From: Saturnia japonica | Lineage: Eukaryota; Arthropoda; Insecta; Lepidoptera; Saturniidae | Reading direction: 5' to 3' | Assembly (NCBI GenBank): GCA_033032175.1 | Contig: CM065321.1 | Span: 17,802,301 to 17,866,300, forward strand | Length of the DNA: 64,000 nucleotides | In this document: piece by piece, positions 1 through 12,000 of the stretch | Layout: the number at the start of each line of letters is the position of its first letter | How positions within the stretch are numbered: the first letter of the stretch is position 1 | The notes under the pieces: model-generated | What the model was told of the DNA's origin: nothing | What the model saw: the letters and a program-made list of their open reading frames with translations, nothing else | The model's database searches: none | Position numbers and translations under genes: made by a program

Positions 1-140
1 AGATCAGTTGATATATCAATAAATCAAATATTTTCATGGTGCTTTTTGTATTGATAAGAGATGGCGCTGTCACGGGTTTGTACTGGGTGTATAAGGATTT
101 GTGTTAATAAACGAATTGCAATTTTATTTATTTGTATAGA
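1..140 (+). repeat. dispersed repeat, copy 1 (inverted partner at about 45170-45315)
   Basis: The first ~140 bases resemble, in reverse complement, the segment at 45170-45315. Both contain the core GAGATGGCGCT followed by TTTGTACTGGGT, then an A/T-rich stretch ending in TTTATTTGTATAGATA or a close variant. The match is diverged, by eye about three quarters identical. The copy is cut by the window start, so its true end is unknown. The 45-kb copy directly follows an RTE fragment, so the repeat could be a LINE 3' region; an independent SINE or MITE is equally possible. Confidence 0.5.
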
Positions 141-194
141 TAGGCCTATAAGGAAGTCCGAGCAGAACTGGCAAGAAACTCGATGAATCGAATT

Positions 195-1215
195 AATAGG
201 TCGGGGAAAAGTTTCTTCGCATTTTTAAATAAAAACTCAAGACATTTTTTTTTTTTTTTTCAAAGTTTATTTACAGTATATATGTGCCGTTTTGTTCGAT
301 GACTTTCTGTCATTTTGTAGGTAGAGAAATGATCCCGGTGCTGTAGAAACTTTGGTACTTTTGATTAAAAAAACGCGACAAATAGTTTTGGCATTCCTCT
401 CGTGATATTAACCTTACAGAACCTAAAGAATTCTGAAGAGACAGAAACAGGTGAAAACCTGCAGGTTCAAGGTCAGGGCTATATGGTGGATGAACTAACA
501 CCTCCCGGTCAAACTCTGTTAATTTTTGCTGAGTGGCTAAAGATGGGTGTAGTCTAGCGTTATCGTGATGAAAGACCACACCCTTCCTGTTGATGAATTC
601 CGGCCGCTTCCTCTCAACTGCTTCGTTTAATCTCATCAGTTGTTGGCAGTAAAGATTCGAATCGATAGTTTTGCTAGGCGCTAAAAACTCATAATGAACA
701 ATGCCATTCCAGTCCCACCATACACACAGTATCACCTTATTTCGAGTTAGCCCAGGTTTAGCCACAGTCTGTGAAGCCTGGAGGACCTTAGTCTACTACC
801 TTTTTCAGACGTTCTCATCGTACGTGATCCATTTTTCATCGCCAGTTATCAGTCTCTTCAAAAACGTCTCGGTTTCATTACGTCTCAATAATTAATTGGT
901 TCATTAGGTTTCTTTCAGTGAGCTCGTGGGGCATCCAAATATCGAGCTGTTTGGTATAGCCAGCTTTCTTCAAATGGGTTAAAACTATTTTATGGTCAAT
1001 TTCCAGATCTTCAGCTACATCGTAACTACCGATATGCTGATCTTGCTCCACTTTTTCAAAAATGGCGTCTATTTTATTCGTAACAGGCGACCTGAGCGAG
1101 GTGTATTTTTAACATCAAAATTTCCGGACTGAAAACGTTTGAACCAACTTTGTGCTTTGAAACTCGTGATGCGTCTGGTATTTATTTGTTTTGGTGTAGC
1201 TTTGTCATTTCAAAG
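195..1215 (-). pseudogene. mariner transposase pseudogene
   Basis: Read on the minus strand, the longest open stretch (765-310) carries the C-terminal half of a mariner DD34D transposase: VWWDWNGIVHYE, HHDNARLH (second catalytic Asp) and HPPYSPDLEPAGFHLF. The third catalytic Asp, normally in a SDYHLF-type motif, is replaced by Gly. Upstream (about 1215-780) interrupted frames give the N-terminal helix-turn-helix region and LTHLKKAGYTKQLDIWMPHEL, with stops between the pieces. A probable terminal repeat beginning GGTCGGGGAAAAG lies near 197-225; I find no matching repeat at the other end. The copy is dead: the catalytic triad is broken and several frames are interrupted. Confidence 0.85.
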
Positions 1216-2870
1216 ACTAACAATGGTAGCATAGTTGTAGTTACCCAGGTAACCCTTACGTCTTAGCTGCAGGAGCCCACGCCATCAGTAGCTCCGCCAA
1301 CACCGTTTCCACTGCTCACTTGCAAACTATGACAATCAAGAAGCTCGCCAGTTACCGCAGTGGTCTCACCTCTCACCTCGAAACTTTCCTTCGAGGTTCC
1401 TTTCCTATGTAATATGTACTTAAAGCAATTATTATTCACAAATACTACATATATATGCATGAGTTAGTGAATAGATAGGAACTCCATCGAGTAGCCCTGC
1501 CGCGGCCGCCCCGGTAGGCAGTAGGCCGTGACAAGGTCTCTAGTCACTACACAACATAACATTGTTATAAAGCGCCTGATTACATTTACACAACATTGTG
1601 TAAATGAGCTCTCGTTGCGTTTCTACTATTTAAATATTTAAGGCGTTTATTTTAAAATTATTGAAATAATATAAACTCATAAATGCCTCGGTGTAGCTGT
1701 AAAAGCTATCTGAGGTTCAAGGCCTTATGACTTACAGTATAGTTAGATAGAAAATAATAATAACAATGTAAGTCCAGTGTGGCAGGCGTGAGGCGCCTCG
1801 GCCGCGGCCTCGCCTCAATCATTCATCTAATTATAGAAAGTCAACATTCCGGCCTCCTACGACCACTCACACGCTATGTTATCAGATATATAGGAATATA
1901 CTTTAACCTAATTTATTATATATATTGAAAGCACAAGACCTATGTATAAGGTACTGTATTACTACGAATAGGTTCTTTTCTCTTTAACCTAGCATTACTA
2001 ACGAACGATGAATGCGTTAGGTATTGGTTCAGTTGATATCATAGTGATAGTTTTAGAAATGAGGGTGATAGTGAAAGCAGAATCGCCTCAAACTACGATT
2101 TGACCTCTCGGCAACGGCTTTGTAAGTTATAGTCAATACAATTTTGGTTCATTTGATGCAAATCGGCAATATAAAGAAGCTCGAAAAAATGGTTTCGTCG
2201 CGGACTAAATGACGCACGTCGAGGAGTTCGCCGAGTGGGATTCCTTCATCTTCTTTCCGTATCAAGATAGAAACGAAGAAATATGGAGCCAAATCTATTA
2301 CCCGAGATCAAAAGTGGATTACAAAGGAGAATCGTAATCGTTCATGGGAGAGAATTAATCCAGGATTCAAACGACTGAATTGGAAAATTTCCCAGAAAAA
2401 ACGTATGGTGACGTTTAAATGATTTAATCATGAAAAGTCTATAGATCTAAAAGCAAAACTATAGGTTCTTGAAAATTGGAATACATTTTTTTATTATCAA
2501 AAATTAGAAAGTATAATTGAGAAGCTCCAGTCGAATAACCATGTTGAATTGTTGTTCCTCCTTGCTGCTTCATGAGAACGCCAGCCTCCGGACACGCAGG
2601 ACCGGATCACCTTACGTATTAGTAGTAACAACGGCTGGAAATACTCAAATTGTGAAATAAAAAACAAATAATTAGTTGATGAGTTTACTGGTCCTTCATC
2701 ATAGGACGAACATCACAGACATAGTGAGAGACGGAGCAATGCTCAGGGCATCAGCAACTCAATGTTCGTATCACATACAGTACAACACTACAGCTCCCGG
2801 AATAACTCATAGTCACTGACGAGACATTCGTTATTTGAGTTGAATAGTTCAGAACGTGACACGTGACAGT
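1216..2870. other. non-coding interval downstream of the Dpr gene
   Basis: No credible gene is visible. The ORFs here are short, unsupported, or shadows of the Dpr last exon. The stretch just below 2880 would include the 3' UTR of the Dpr gene; no strong polyadenylation context can be fixed by eye. The segment at about 2180-2330 reads briefly open on the plus strand but shows no recognisable motif. Confidence 0.5.
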
Positions 2871-2879
2871 TGCCGTGCA

Positions 2880-3037
2880 TCAGGAGATCCGTGGCCTCAG
2901 CACCAGCATCGCGTAGGCGAGCGCAAGCGCAGCCGGGAGCGCGGGCATGTGTCGCCGCGGACCCGCCCTGCCCCGCGCCCCTGCCTCCGGAGCCGCGTCC
3001 CCCTGCATAGCATCCACCGCGCCGCCCCCGCCGCCTG
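2880..3037 (-). CDS. Dpr gene, last coding exon (linker, hydrophobic tail, stop)
   Basis: The minus strand has a pyrimidine-rich acceptor ending GTCCAG just above 3037. The exon supplies two bases to complete the split codon and then reads a Gly-rich stretch, AVDAMQGD, a basic Arg-rich segment, and a strongly hydrophobic end ALPAALALAYAMLVL followed by RPRIS and TGA at 2882-2880. A short hydrophobic C-terminus after a flexible linker fits a GPI-anchor signal, as reported for several Dpr proteins; a transmembrane anchor is less likely given the five-residue tail. The exon lies 8.9 kb from the Ig2 exon because two retrotransposons sit in the intron. Phase agreement and tail composition are the evidence; no sequence-level homology is strong here. 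Confidence 0.72.
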
Positions 3038-6000
3038 CTGGACGCACAAGACAAACAAATCACAACGATATACCCTACCTATGGAATTGCCGAATTTAAT
3101 ACTGGGTAGCGTAAATATTGATATCTTTCATTATTAAATTATTTTATCTATTTTATTTTACATTTTAAGGAAAACTTACAACAAATAGAAAAGGTAAAGT
3201 ATAAAGAAAAAATAAATACAGTCAGCCACGAAGAGAACACAAAAATTAACAAAAATTAAAATAATTACAAAAATACATAAAAATTAATGAAAAAGTCTCT
3301 GCACATACAGCGCCTTAGGGAACGCTTTTTTTTTTTTTTTTTTTTTTTTTTAGAACTGACTACACTGTTAGCCTTAGGGGCCCTAAAGCCGCTGCGGCTT
3401 TTACAGCTTCACCGGACTTGGGGGCGAGCGCAGAGGGCACTCAGCCGCGAAAGTTTTGTGGACGACTCGCACGAGGGTGCCAAAGTGGCCGGACCTCGGC
3501 TCGGGCGGTCGTCGCGTTCGCAAATAGGTCGCGATCTATTCGAATCCCTACACCTACGATTCGAGCTAACTAAATATACACATAGGCACGTTCCCTTCCT
3601 CCTGGGAGGAAGGAAGGAACCGTGCGTATGTGTATTCAATAATCGGAATGTTTCTACACTAACTAGCGCTAACTAACTAGCGTAAAAAAAGAAAAAAAAA
3701 GGTCCCTCACAGAACCTATGTACCTATGTGGTGTGCACGTGTGTATGTTCATACGTGTGTAGTGTTGTATGTAGGTAGCTAAGTGATGCACGTACAGTGT
3801 CACTTGTATCGCGCGGGCGGTTGCCTGACCCAAGGGTTTCACACCGAGGAACGGACCTAGGCTTGGGTTACCGCTAGAGAGGGTGGACGTGACGGGTGTG
3901 CTGGAGCGAAATTGACCGCCCGCCCTCTGCGGAGAGAACGGTGGTTTCGCGGGCGTGGGCGCTGGCACGCTCTGTTTGGAGAGACGGATGTGTAATATTT
4001 ATTCGAATTTTCGATGTGATCGTCGGGATCAATAAAAATATTGCGCGGCCGGCGTTTGCACCGGATGTCCGTGGGTGCCGGAACATAAGTGGCGGCTGTT
4101 TTTATTAACGGATTCGCGTGGTTCGACGCGGTGTCGAAATACGAACGGGAGAGCTGTTTAACGTAGGCATGTATCGAAGGAAGCTCCATATCTCTATGGA
4201 GATCTACGCTTCGAACATACCACGGGGCCCCGGTGAGACGATAGAGGAACCTATTCTGTATCGATTGTAACCGTTTGAAACTCGACTCGGACATATGTGC
4301 GAACACGGCGCAACTGTATGTCAAAATTGGTCGAATACACGTCTTGTAGAGCGTGAGCTTATGTCGCGTGGACATTTTACTCACCGAACACAACAGAGGA
4401 TGCAACCGGCCCAGGACCCACGCGGCCCTGTTCCTAACCTTACGGATGTGGGGTCTAAAAGAGAGCCTACTATCTAGGGTTACCCCTAGATATTTGGTCT
4501 CTCTTACATACGGAATCGGATTATCGTAGAGCTTAACAGGTTTAAGCTTCCACGGTATCTGTGACGAATCCGCATCGAAGAGCATCGCGGCGCTCTTCGA
4601 GGGATTAACGGCTATACGCCACTCGTTAAACCACTTCCCGAGAGTGGTCACGGAGCGTTGGACTTTGTGTCTGAGGTGGGATCTATTCCTATCTGAGGCA
4701 TATAAGACTGTATCGTCAGCGTATAGCCCTACCTCGACCTCCGGGAGTCGAGGTAGGTCACTGACGTACAGGTTAAATAGGCTAGGAGCCAGGATCGAAC
4801 CTTGGGGAACGCCTGAGCGTATTGGACGGGGCGTGGACAATTCACCTTCCACTCTATAGCGAAAGGTGCGATCTGTTAGATAGTCGCGAATTATTTTAAT
4901 TAGCCTATCGGGGACTTCAAAGTGATACAACTTGTAGATCAATCCCTCGTGCCAGACCTTATCGAAGGCCTTGGCAACGTCGAAAAAGACCGCAAGTGTA
5001 CGGCGGGGTTTATATAATTCAGCAAAATTAAATGCAACGTGCTCCGTGAGGCGGTGCACTTGATGAGTGCAAGAATATCTAGCACGGAAACCGAATTGCT
5101 CAGGCGGATAGAGGTCTTTCTCCTCTATTACTAACTTGAGACGGTTCAGAAGGATCCGCTCGTACATTTTCCCTAAAGTATTTAGGAGACTAATCGGGCG
5201 ATAGCTGTCGGGAAGCGACGCGCTCTTGCCGGGCTTACGGATACCTATGACTATGGCCTTTTTCCAGGCGGCTGGAAAATGGCAGTGGGCTATGGCTACA
5301 TTGAAGATGCAGACCAAAAGAGCTATGAGGCGATCGGGAAGAAGTCTAAGTACTTCATTCCTGATCCCGTCGGGACCTGGTGCTTTTCTAAGCTTAAGGC
5401 TTTTTATAATGGAAAGAACCTCCTCAGACGTGACTGGGGACAGGGAGTCTGTCGCGGGGAGCTTATCCAGCTCCCGCACGCATCCATCGATACCCTCGAC
5501 CCGGTCGGTATTTGCATCGACACTGTTCGGAGAGCACTGGCTCTCCAAACAAGTGGCGAGGCACTCCGCCTTGTCGCTGCTATCGAAGGCGAGCGGTATA
5601 CCGGGACCCCTCTCGAGGGGGGGCATAAGATAAGAAGCCTCTATTTTGAGGCTGTGAGCTAATTTCCAGTAAGCCAGATGCGACGGCCTTAGCCCTTCGA
5701 CGAGGGCGTCCCATCTGTGACTTCTGAGTTCTAATATACGGGCTCTAACCGATCTTTGAAGTGCGCGTAAACGTGCGCGGTTTTCCTCGGTCGGATAGTG
5801 GTCGTGCGCACGAGTCGCCGCGTTCTTTTCCGTCAACAACGCCCGCACGTCGGCAGGGAGTACGAAGCGGCGATCGCTCGCCTCTTCGACCTCTCTCGAG
5901 GCCTCTCCGATGCCGGCCTGCAGGTGGTCGACCAGGGAATCGATCGCGAGATCTACGTCCGCAACGGACCCCAATACGTCCGGGATCCTATCTAAGTTGG

Positions 6001-9000
6001 ACGAGGACGGCCTGTCCGCAAGATAATGTTTTAGCTTGGCATAGTCAACCACTTGGACCGAAGGAGGGCTAGAGTCGTCTGGTTGACCTAGCTGCATGAT
6101 GACCGGACGGTGGTCGGAGTCGAGCTCGTGTACGACCCGAATGAGTCGTAACCGAAGCGCGATACCTTTAATGAGAGCTACATCAAGCACTGTCGGCATA
6201 CAGTTGTCTTGAAAGTGGGTGGGAGTGGGTGGCGCTATGACATCAAAGTTTAGCACGTTCGTTAGCTCTTCGAGTTTAACCCCATTACTGGAGTCTCTCC
6301 AATTGCCAAACGAAGTGTGTCCACAATTGAGGTCACCCGCTATAATGACCGATTCACCGAGCGAAAGTAGCTTTTCTAGGTCAGACCTGAGAGGCTCTTT
6401 CCTCGGCGAGAGATAAACTGAGACTAACGTTATGGACGGGTGGTCGGTCATTCCTAGTCTACACACGGATACTTCCATATTGGTAAGTATCGGAGGATCT
6501 ACCGGCGTACAATATAACGATCGTTTGTAATAAATGAGAGTGCCGCCCCCGCGGCCGGCCCGGTCATTTCTTACAATATTGTAGTTCGCGATTTTTGGAT
6601 CACGTTTAGCACGCTTTAAGAGCGTCTCCTGCACTAAAAGAACATCTACTTGGTGATCTTTAAGAAAGGTCGCGACGAGATCACGCTGCGGAAGTAGGCT
6701 TCGCGCGTTAAAAAATGAAAGATTTAACGCTTTCGGTTTAAACTTAGCCATTGAAAGGCCCTAATTTTTATTACTACTCGCCTCGCGATCGAGACGTTGT
6801 AGTGTCTCTACGAGGCGGGGGAACGCGCAAGCGGTCTTGATGAGACCGAAGCGCTCCAAATGGTCATTGTATTCGATGAGCTCGCGGATATCGTGCTCGC
6901 GGGTGAGCAGTATCATTAGGTCGTTACTATTGACGACAGTGTTAGCGGGCGCGCGGGGCGCAGGAGCGCGGGGCGCGGGAATATCCATAGCCATAAGGGG
7001 CTGTGGATTGGGGCGGCGGGGTCCCCATGCGTTCTGCGATGAACGCACGGGTTGCGGTTGCACCACGCGGGGTGCGGAGGGGCCGGCGGCGGCCGGGAGC
7101 TGGCGCGGGACCGGCAGCGCGGGAAATTCCCCTGACGCCAGCAGGGGTTGCGCTTTGATGGCTGAGGCGGGGGGCGCCGCCCGGGGGGCCGCCTGCCTCT
7201 GTGTACGTGGCCGCGTGGTACGCGGGGCCTTGGGGCAACCGCGATAATTCGCGGGATGCCCCTCCTCCCCGCATAACACGCAGCTCGGGGGGACGACGGA
7301 GTCACGCTCGCGCGTGCACTCCCGTGTGGGGTGGTCCTCTCGGCACTTTACGCACCGCGGACGAGAATGACAGTTACGGGCAGCGTGCCCGTACAGCTGG
7401 CAGTTGTGGCACTGCGCAGGCTGGTGGTTTTTGTGTGGGGGCTCCACGTTAATCCCGGAGAGCCCGCACACCGTCTCTAGCTGGAAGATGGCCTTTCCCT
7501 CGGGGGAAAGGTCCAATATGGCCACTACCATTTGTAGTGGCCGCTTATCTTTACTGTACATCCGGTGTACTTCCCGGATGGGATAACTTTGCTCCTTGAG
7601 CGAGGAGCACACCTCCGACGGGTCGAGCTCCACCGGAATGCGGCGGATGACCACTCGGAGGACGCGCTCCTCCGCGAGCGAATACGTATAAAATTGCAGA
7701 CCTTTCTGCCGGAGGAGGGTGGTTAGTTTACGGTGAGTTTCCGAAGAACTCACCGAAATAGAAATCCCGTTGACTATGTTTCTAGCCTTGTGGTAGTCGA
7801 GTTTGAGTCTGCGCATCTCATTGCAGACTCCCATCCAGGCTGCCTTGTCCCGGATTATGATTGGAGGTGGGGCACGCTCTTTTTTCCCGCCGGAGGACGC
7901 GGGGGCGGCGGCGCCCCTGACTACTGCCTTAGCTATTACCTTAGGCGCCGGTTGAGCAGTCGGACTGCTACGCGCCGTTCGCTTACGCGACGCCACGACG
8001 GTGAAGCCGTCGTTCTCGGTATCCATCTCCGGAGATGGATCCGGACTCGCGAGCGAGTCTTGTTCGACCGGAAGGGCCGAAAACGAATTTTTCGTCTTTA
8101 ACGCGGTTTCCGTGGATCGCGCGGGACGGACGTACGGGCTATTTTTGGTAACCCTAGATTGTGACCGCGAATTACGCGGCCCTCGCCTGACGGAGGCGGG
8201 GCTTGACCCGCGCGATTGGCTAGTCGGGACAGGGGGCGTGGCCGTAGACGTGGCCACGGCCCCGGATGACGCGGCGGACGGACGCGCAGCGCTGCGCGTG
8301 AGACGTTTGGGCGCGGCGCCGACTGGCGCGGCGCCAGTCGGTATAACGGTCGCGGCCGTGACGTCATCGGCCGCCTTGCTACCTGAAGCGGCCGCCTCGC
8401 TACCTGAAACGGCCTCATGACGGGTCGCGGTCGCAGCGGTGCGACACACGCAGGCGTTCTCAGGTAGATTACGGTATTCCTCGTCTAGAGAGGGACACCG
8501 TAATACGACGAAATTTTGATAGCGCTGGTATTGAAATTCCAGCGCTTTCATCCTGGCTTGCAACTTGCCTATGCAAGTGGCCAGGTCGGTAACGTTATTT
8601 GCCATGACGGCAGAAGAGGGAGGACAATGGGACATTTTTATTTTATTTTAAATTAAAGGCCTCCCTGCCTTAGGGGCAGGGGGGTGCGCCAAAAACTTAA
8701 AAAGACTATCGGAGTCGGCAAGAGACCTGTGGTCAAGGTGCAAAGACACACAGGAAGGACCTATCAACCCTAAGGAGCCCTAACAAGCCCGGGGCCGAGG
8801 ACGCAGACCGGTAATTAAACCGGGCTAGGCCCAAACAGGTTCCCGGGGATGGAGTGTGCAGGATCGGAAGGTTTGGCAGGAGACACCTGGGGCAAGACTA
8901 TGCGATAACCGCAAAGGCCTAGATTCCCAGGCCCGTCCGAGTCTGGCTGTTTGCCTCTGAAGGAGACAACCAGCGGGCTGCTCGGGTCACGCCCCGCTCA

Positions 9001-12000
9001 CTTTAGTTAGCACCGTCAGGTATCCAGTGAGCGCTTAGGGAACGCACATTTGTATTTAATATATCAACACTATCATCTAAAGGCCGATCCAGACTCACGC
9101 TGCGCGTTGTGAACACCCGTGAAAGGGCCGCAGTCAAAGGGTTCGCGGCCGCTCCACTTGCACAACACGAACGCTTATCCACGTTCACGGCGTCGCAATT
9201 TGACTCATTATAAATTGAATATGCTAAACAACTAACATTGTGATGTAATAATTCTATTAAATGTATAAATTATTCAACACTTTTGATGATAATATTGCCC
9301 GATTTGATGGTACTTTAGGTAGGTATATCATGTTAAAATAAAAATATCTAAAACATAATTAACTCGTTCTGTTGCGATGTGTACTCATTATCCACCATCT
9401 GCTTTTTCTTTATTTGGTTGTATCTTTATTAAGCAAATGATTATAAAATGCCTGTGAACGGTTACTCCGCACATCCACTTCATTCATTTCGGTAACTTGC
9501 ATGGAATGGACATGGCGTTGAGTTACGGCCCAAGTTTCGCTACCGTAAGTAAGTACTGGCCTGATGATACTCTTGTACACAAGTCCCTTATGTTTAACAG
9601 GCATTCTTGGGTCGCAGGTTACACCAGTTACTTCCTGCCACTTTAACCAGACATCCGCAATTCGATGCTAAATGTTTGAATCCAGAGTTCCCATGCTATG
9701 TACCATGGTACCCAGATATTTGTATTTGTCACATCTGGGAACTATCTGCCCATCGATGACAATAGGGCTATTGAGTGAGTATGGGAAGTTATACGCCATA
9801 TATTGGGTTTTTGAGACACTCAATATTAGATCGCCTGTTTGTAACTGGCGTTTCCATTCTCTGAGAGCACGTTCCAGCTCCTCTCGGGACTGAGTACTGA
9901 CAGATACATCATCGGCATATATAAATGTCTACGGCGCCAGAGTTTGAGCATTCTCAGTAAGTAAATCCATTACCAGGCAGAATAGGTACGGACTGAGTAC
10001 TAAACCTTAGTGAACTCCTTCAGCCATCGCTATGGGTTTTGTCTGACCCACTGTGGTTCTGATAACAGATGTTACGCCCCTATACATGTCAGCAACGATG
10101 TCAACGTACCTTTCTGGAATATTTTTCTTACGAAGACCACCAGACAGTTGTGCGAGGTACCCGATCAAACACTTTTTTCATATGTAAGAACGCTACATAA
10201 AGAGGCTTATTTTTGGTTCTAAACTCATGGGAAATCATGCTGATCGCAAACATTGGATCGATTGTGGATAAACCGGGGACAAATCGATACTGGTTGGTCG
10301 ATAATAAGATCTCTGTTCTTAGCCGGGTGTCAATAACTCATTCATATAGCTTCAACGTATGGCTCATTAGTTTTATCGCACGGTAGTTATTGCACTCATA
10401 TCGAGTGCCTTTTCTTTTGTAAAGAGGAACGATGATACTTTGCCTCCAGGGCTCCGGTATGCGTGAAGACTCCATAACTTTCAGAAATAGGTGTGTGAGT
10501 ATATAAATCTCTTTTTCTCCTAGACATTTCCAGGCTTCAACAGGAAGTCCGTCTGGTCAAGGGGACTTTTTGTCCGGGGCTGTGTTGTACGCATCTCTAT
10601 CTTCTTGCGACCTTGTGGAGTGCCAGATTTTAAAAGTTCTTTTCTTTTCTTGAAGAGCTGCCTGCACTGAAGTACACCACCACCAAGATTCTCTCGATGA
10701 CTTTGTACCCGGTTTAGTGCGGCCTACAATCTTATTTTCCGCTTCCATTATCTGTGCGTATACCTGTTTCCACATCAAGTTCACATCTTATTCCATATTT
10801 AATAGTCATATTTACTAGCTCTTGTCTAAAATTTACAGCCTTTTCACCCCTTAGAAGCCACCATTTGATCTCTGGTACTTTTAGGCGCTTAAGAACACAT
10901 TTTTGAAGAAATGTCATATCCACGACTATAATACGATGCTGAGAGACGACACATTCACCAGGGATCGCCTTGTAGTTCTTTATTCGACCTATATTCGCCC
11001 TGTTCGTTAATATGTAGTCTATTTGCGTACTACGATGACCACTTTTGTATGTAGTTAGAAGTTCTGTTTTTTTTTAAACTGTTAACAATGTCTAGGTCAT
11101 GAGCCATAGTGGTTGATAAAATGACTTTTCCAGCTTCATTTAAGGATCCGTAAGCGTATCCTCCGTGCACTCGCCCAAATGCGTGACAGCTTTTGCCTAT
11201 ATGTTCGTTTAGGTCTCCACCAATGACATGCGTCTCAACATTTGGTATCTGCTGAAGTACGACTTCAAATTTTGACCAGAAAGAGCCCTTTTCAGTATCT
11301 TTACACCCAGCTTGAGGTGCATAGATGGACAAGATTTTAACAACCTCTCCTTCGGTTAGTACCTTCACATACATAATGCGTTAATTTATTCGTTATACTT
11401 CAACTATATTATCCAGATGTTCTGTACTAACCACTATGGCTACGCCATTTCGTCCTTCATTTGACCCAGTATACATCATTTTGTGCCTTCAACGATATTT
11501 CGCGATTTAGACACACGCTTTTTAGTTTCCTGCAAGCAGGCAAAATAAACTTGTCTCTTATGGAATAATTCCGCAAGTTCCTTCGTCCTTCCAGTTAGTG
11601 AGTCAACTTTCAGCTTTGCGAAGCGGACTTTCAAATTTTGCTGCGGAACTAGCGTCTTTAACCGAGCCCGTCCTTGACTCGGTAGCTCTCGCATATTTGT
11701 CGCAGATGTAGGGCGCGTCGTTTTGTGGCGACGCCCTATCAGATATACGCTCTTCCAAAACATATAACGACAATTTCATATGTAAGGACCTAATATAGAT
11801 GAACATATAAAATTATCTAAAGTAAACTCGCAGCATCCAGTGAAATGACATGCATATTGTATACCTACCTATAGGTGTATATTTATTATATTCAAGTTTG
11901 TGTTAACAAAACCGTTTAATTGAGAAGGGACGCTACTAGCTGTATGCCGTATGGAACTCACCGGCGGCTCCGGTAGCGTCCAACACCTGCAGGTGCAGCT

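Larger units (their letters stand above)
3326..9033 (-). mobile_element. apparently full-length Jockey-type non-LTR retrotransposon with TSD
   Basis: A 5.7-kb element on the minus strand has a 398-bp 5' region (9033-8636), ORF1 (8635-6761), a 9-nt gap, ORF2 (6751-3857), a ~500-bp 3' UTR and a 25-nt poly(A), seen as a T run at 3326-3350. The same 12 bases, CTTAGGGAACGC, flank both ends (3314-3325 and 9034-9045). This is the target-site duplication expected from target-primed reverse transcription. Both ORFs are uninterrupted, suggesting a young and possibly active copy. It lies in the last Dpr intron in the same orientation as the gene. Clade assignment rests on an apurinic-like endonuclease plus reverse transcriptase without an RNase H domain, and a CCHC-containing ORF1. 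Confidence 0.93.

Noticed and set aside
2788..3063. 91-residue ORF on the minus strand with Gly/Arg/Cys-rich text
   Set aside because: It is in a different frame from the Dpr last exon at the same place. The spliced frame gives a coherent linker, hydrophobic tail and stop; this one does not.
3287..3676. 129-residue plus-strand ORF starting with a poly-Phe run
   Set aside because: The Phe run is the translated T tract, that is the antisense poly(A) of the Jockey element.
5226..5662. Plus-strand ORFs of about 130 residues
   Set aside because: They are antisense shadows of the intact ORF2 reverse transcriptase.
3326..9033. R1/R2-type rDNA-specific element
   Set aside because: The flanks are not 28S rDNA, the target duplication is an ordinary sequence, and there is no RNase H or restriction-like endonuclease.
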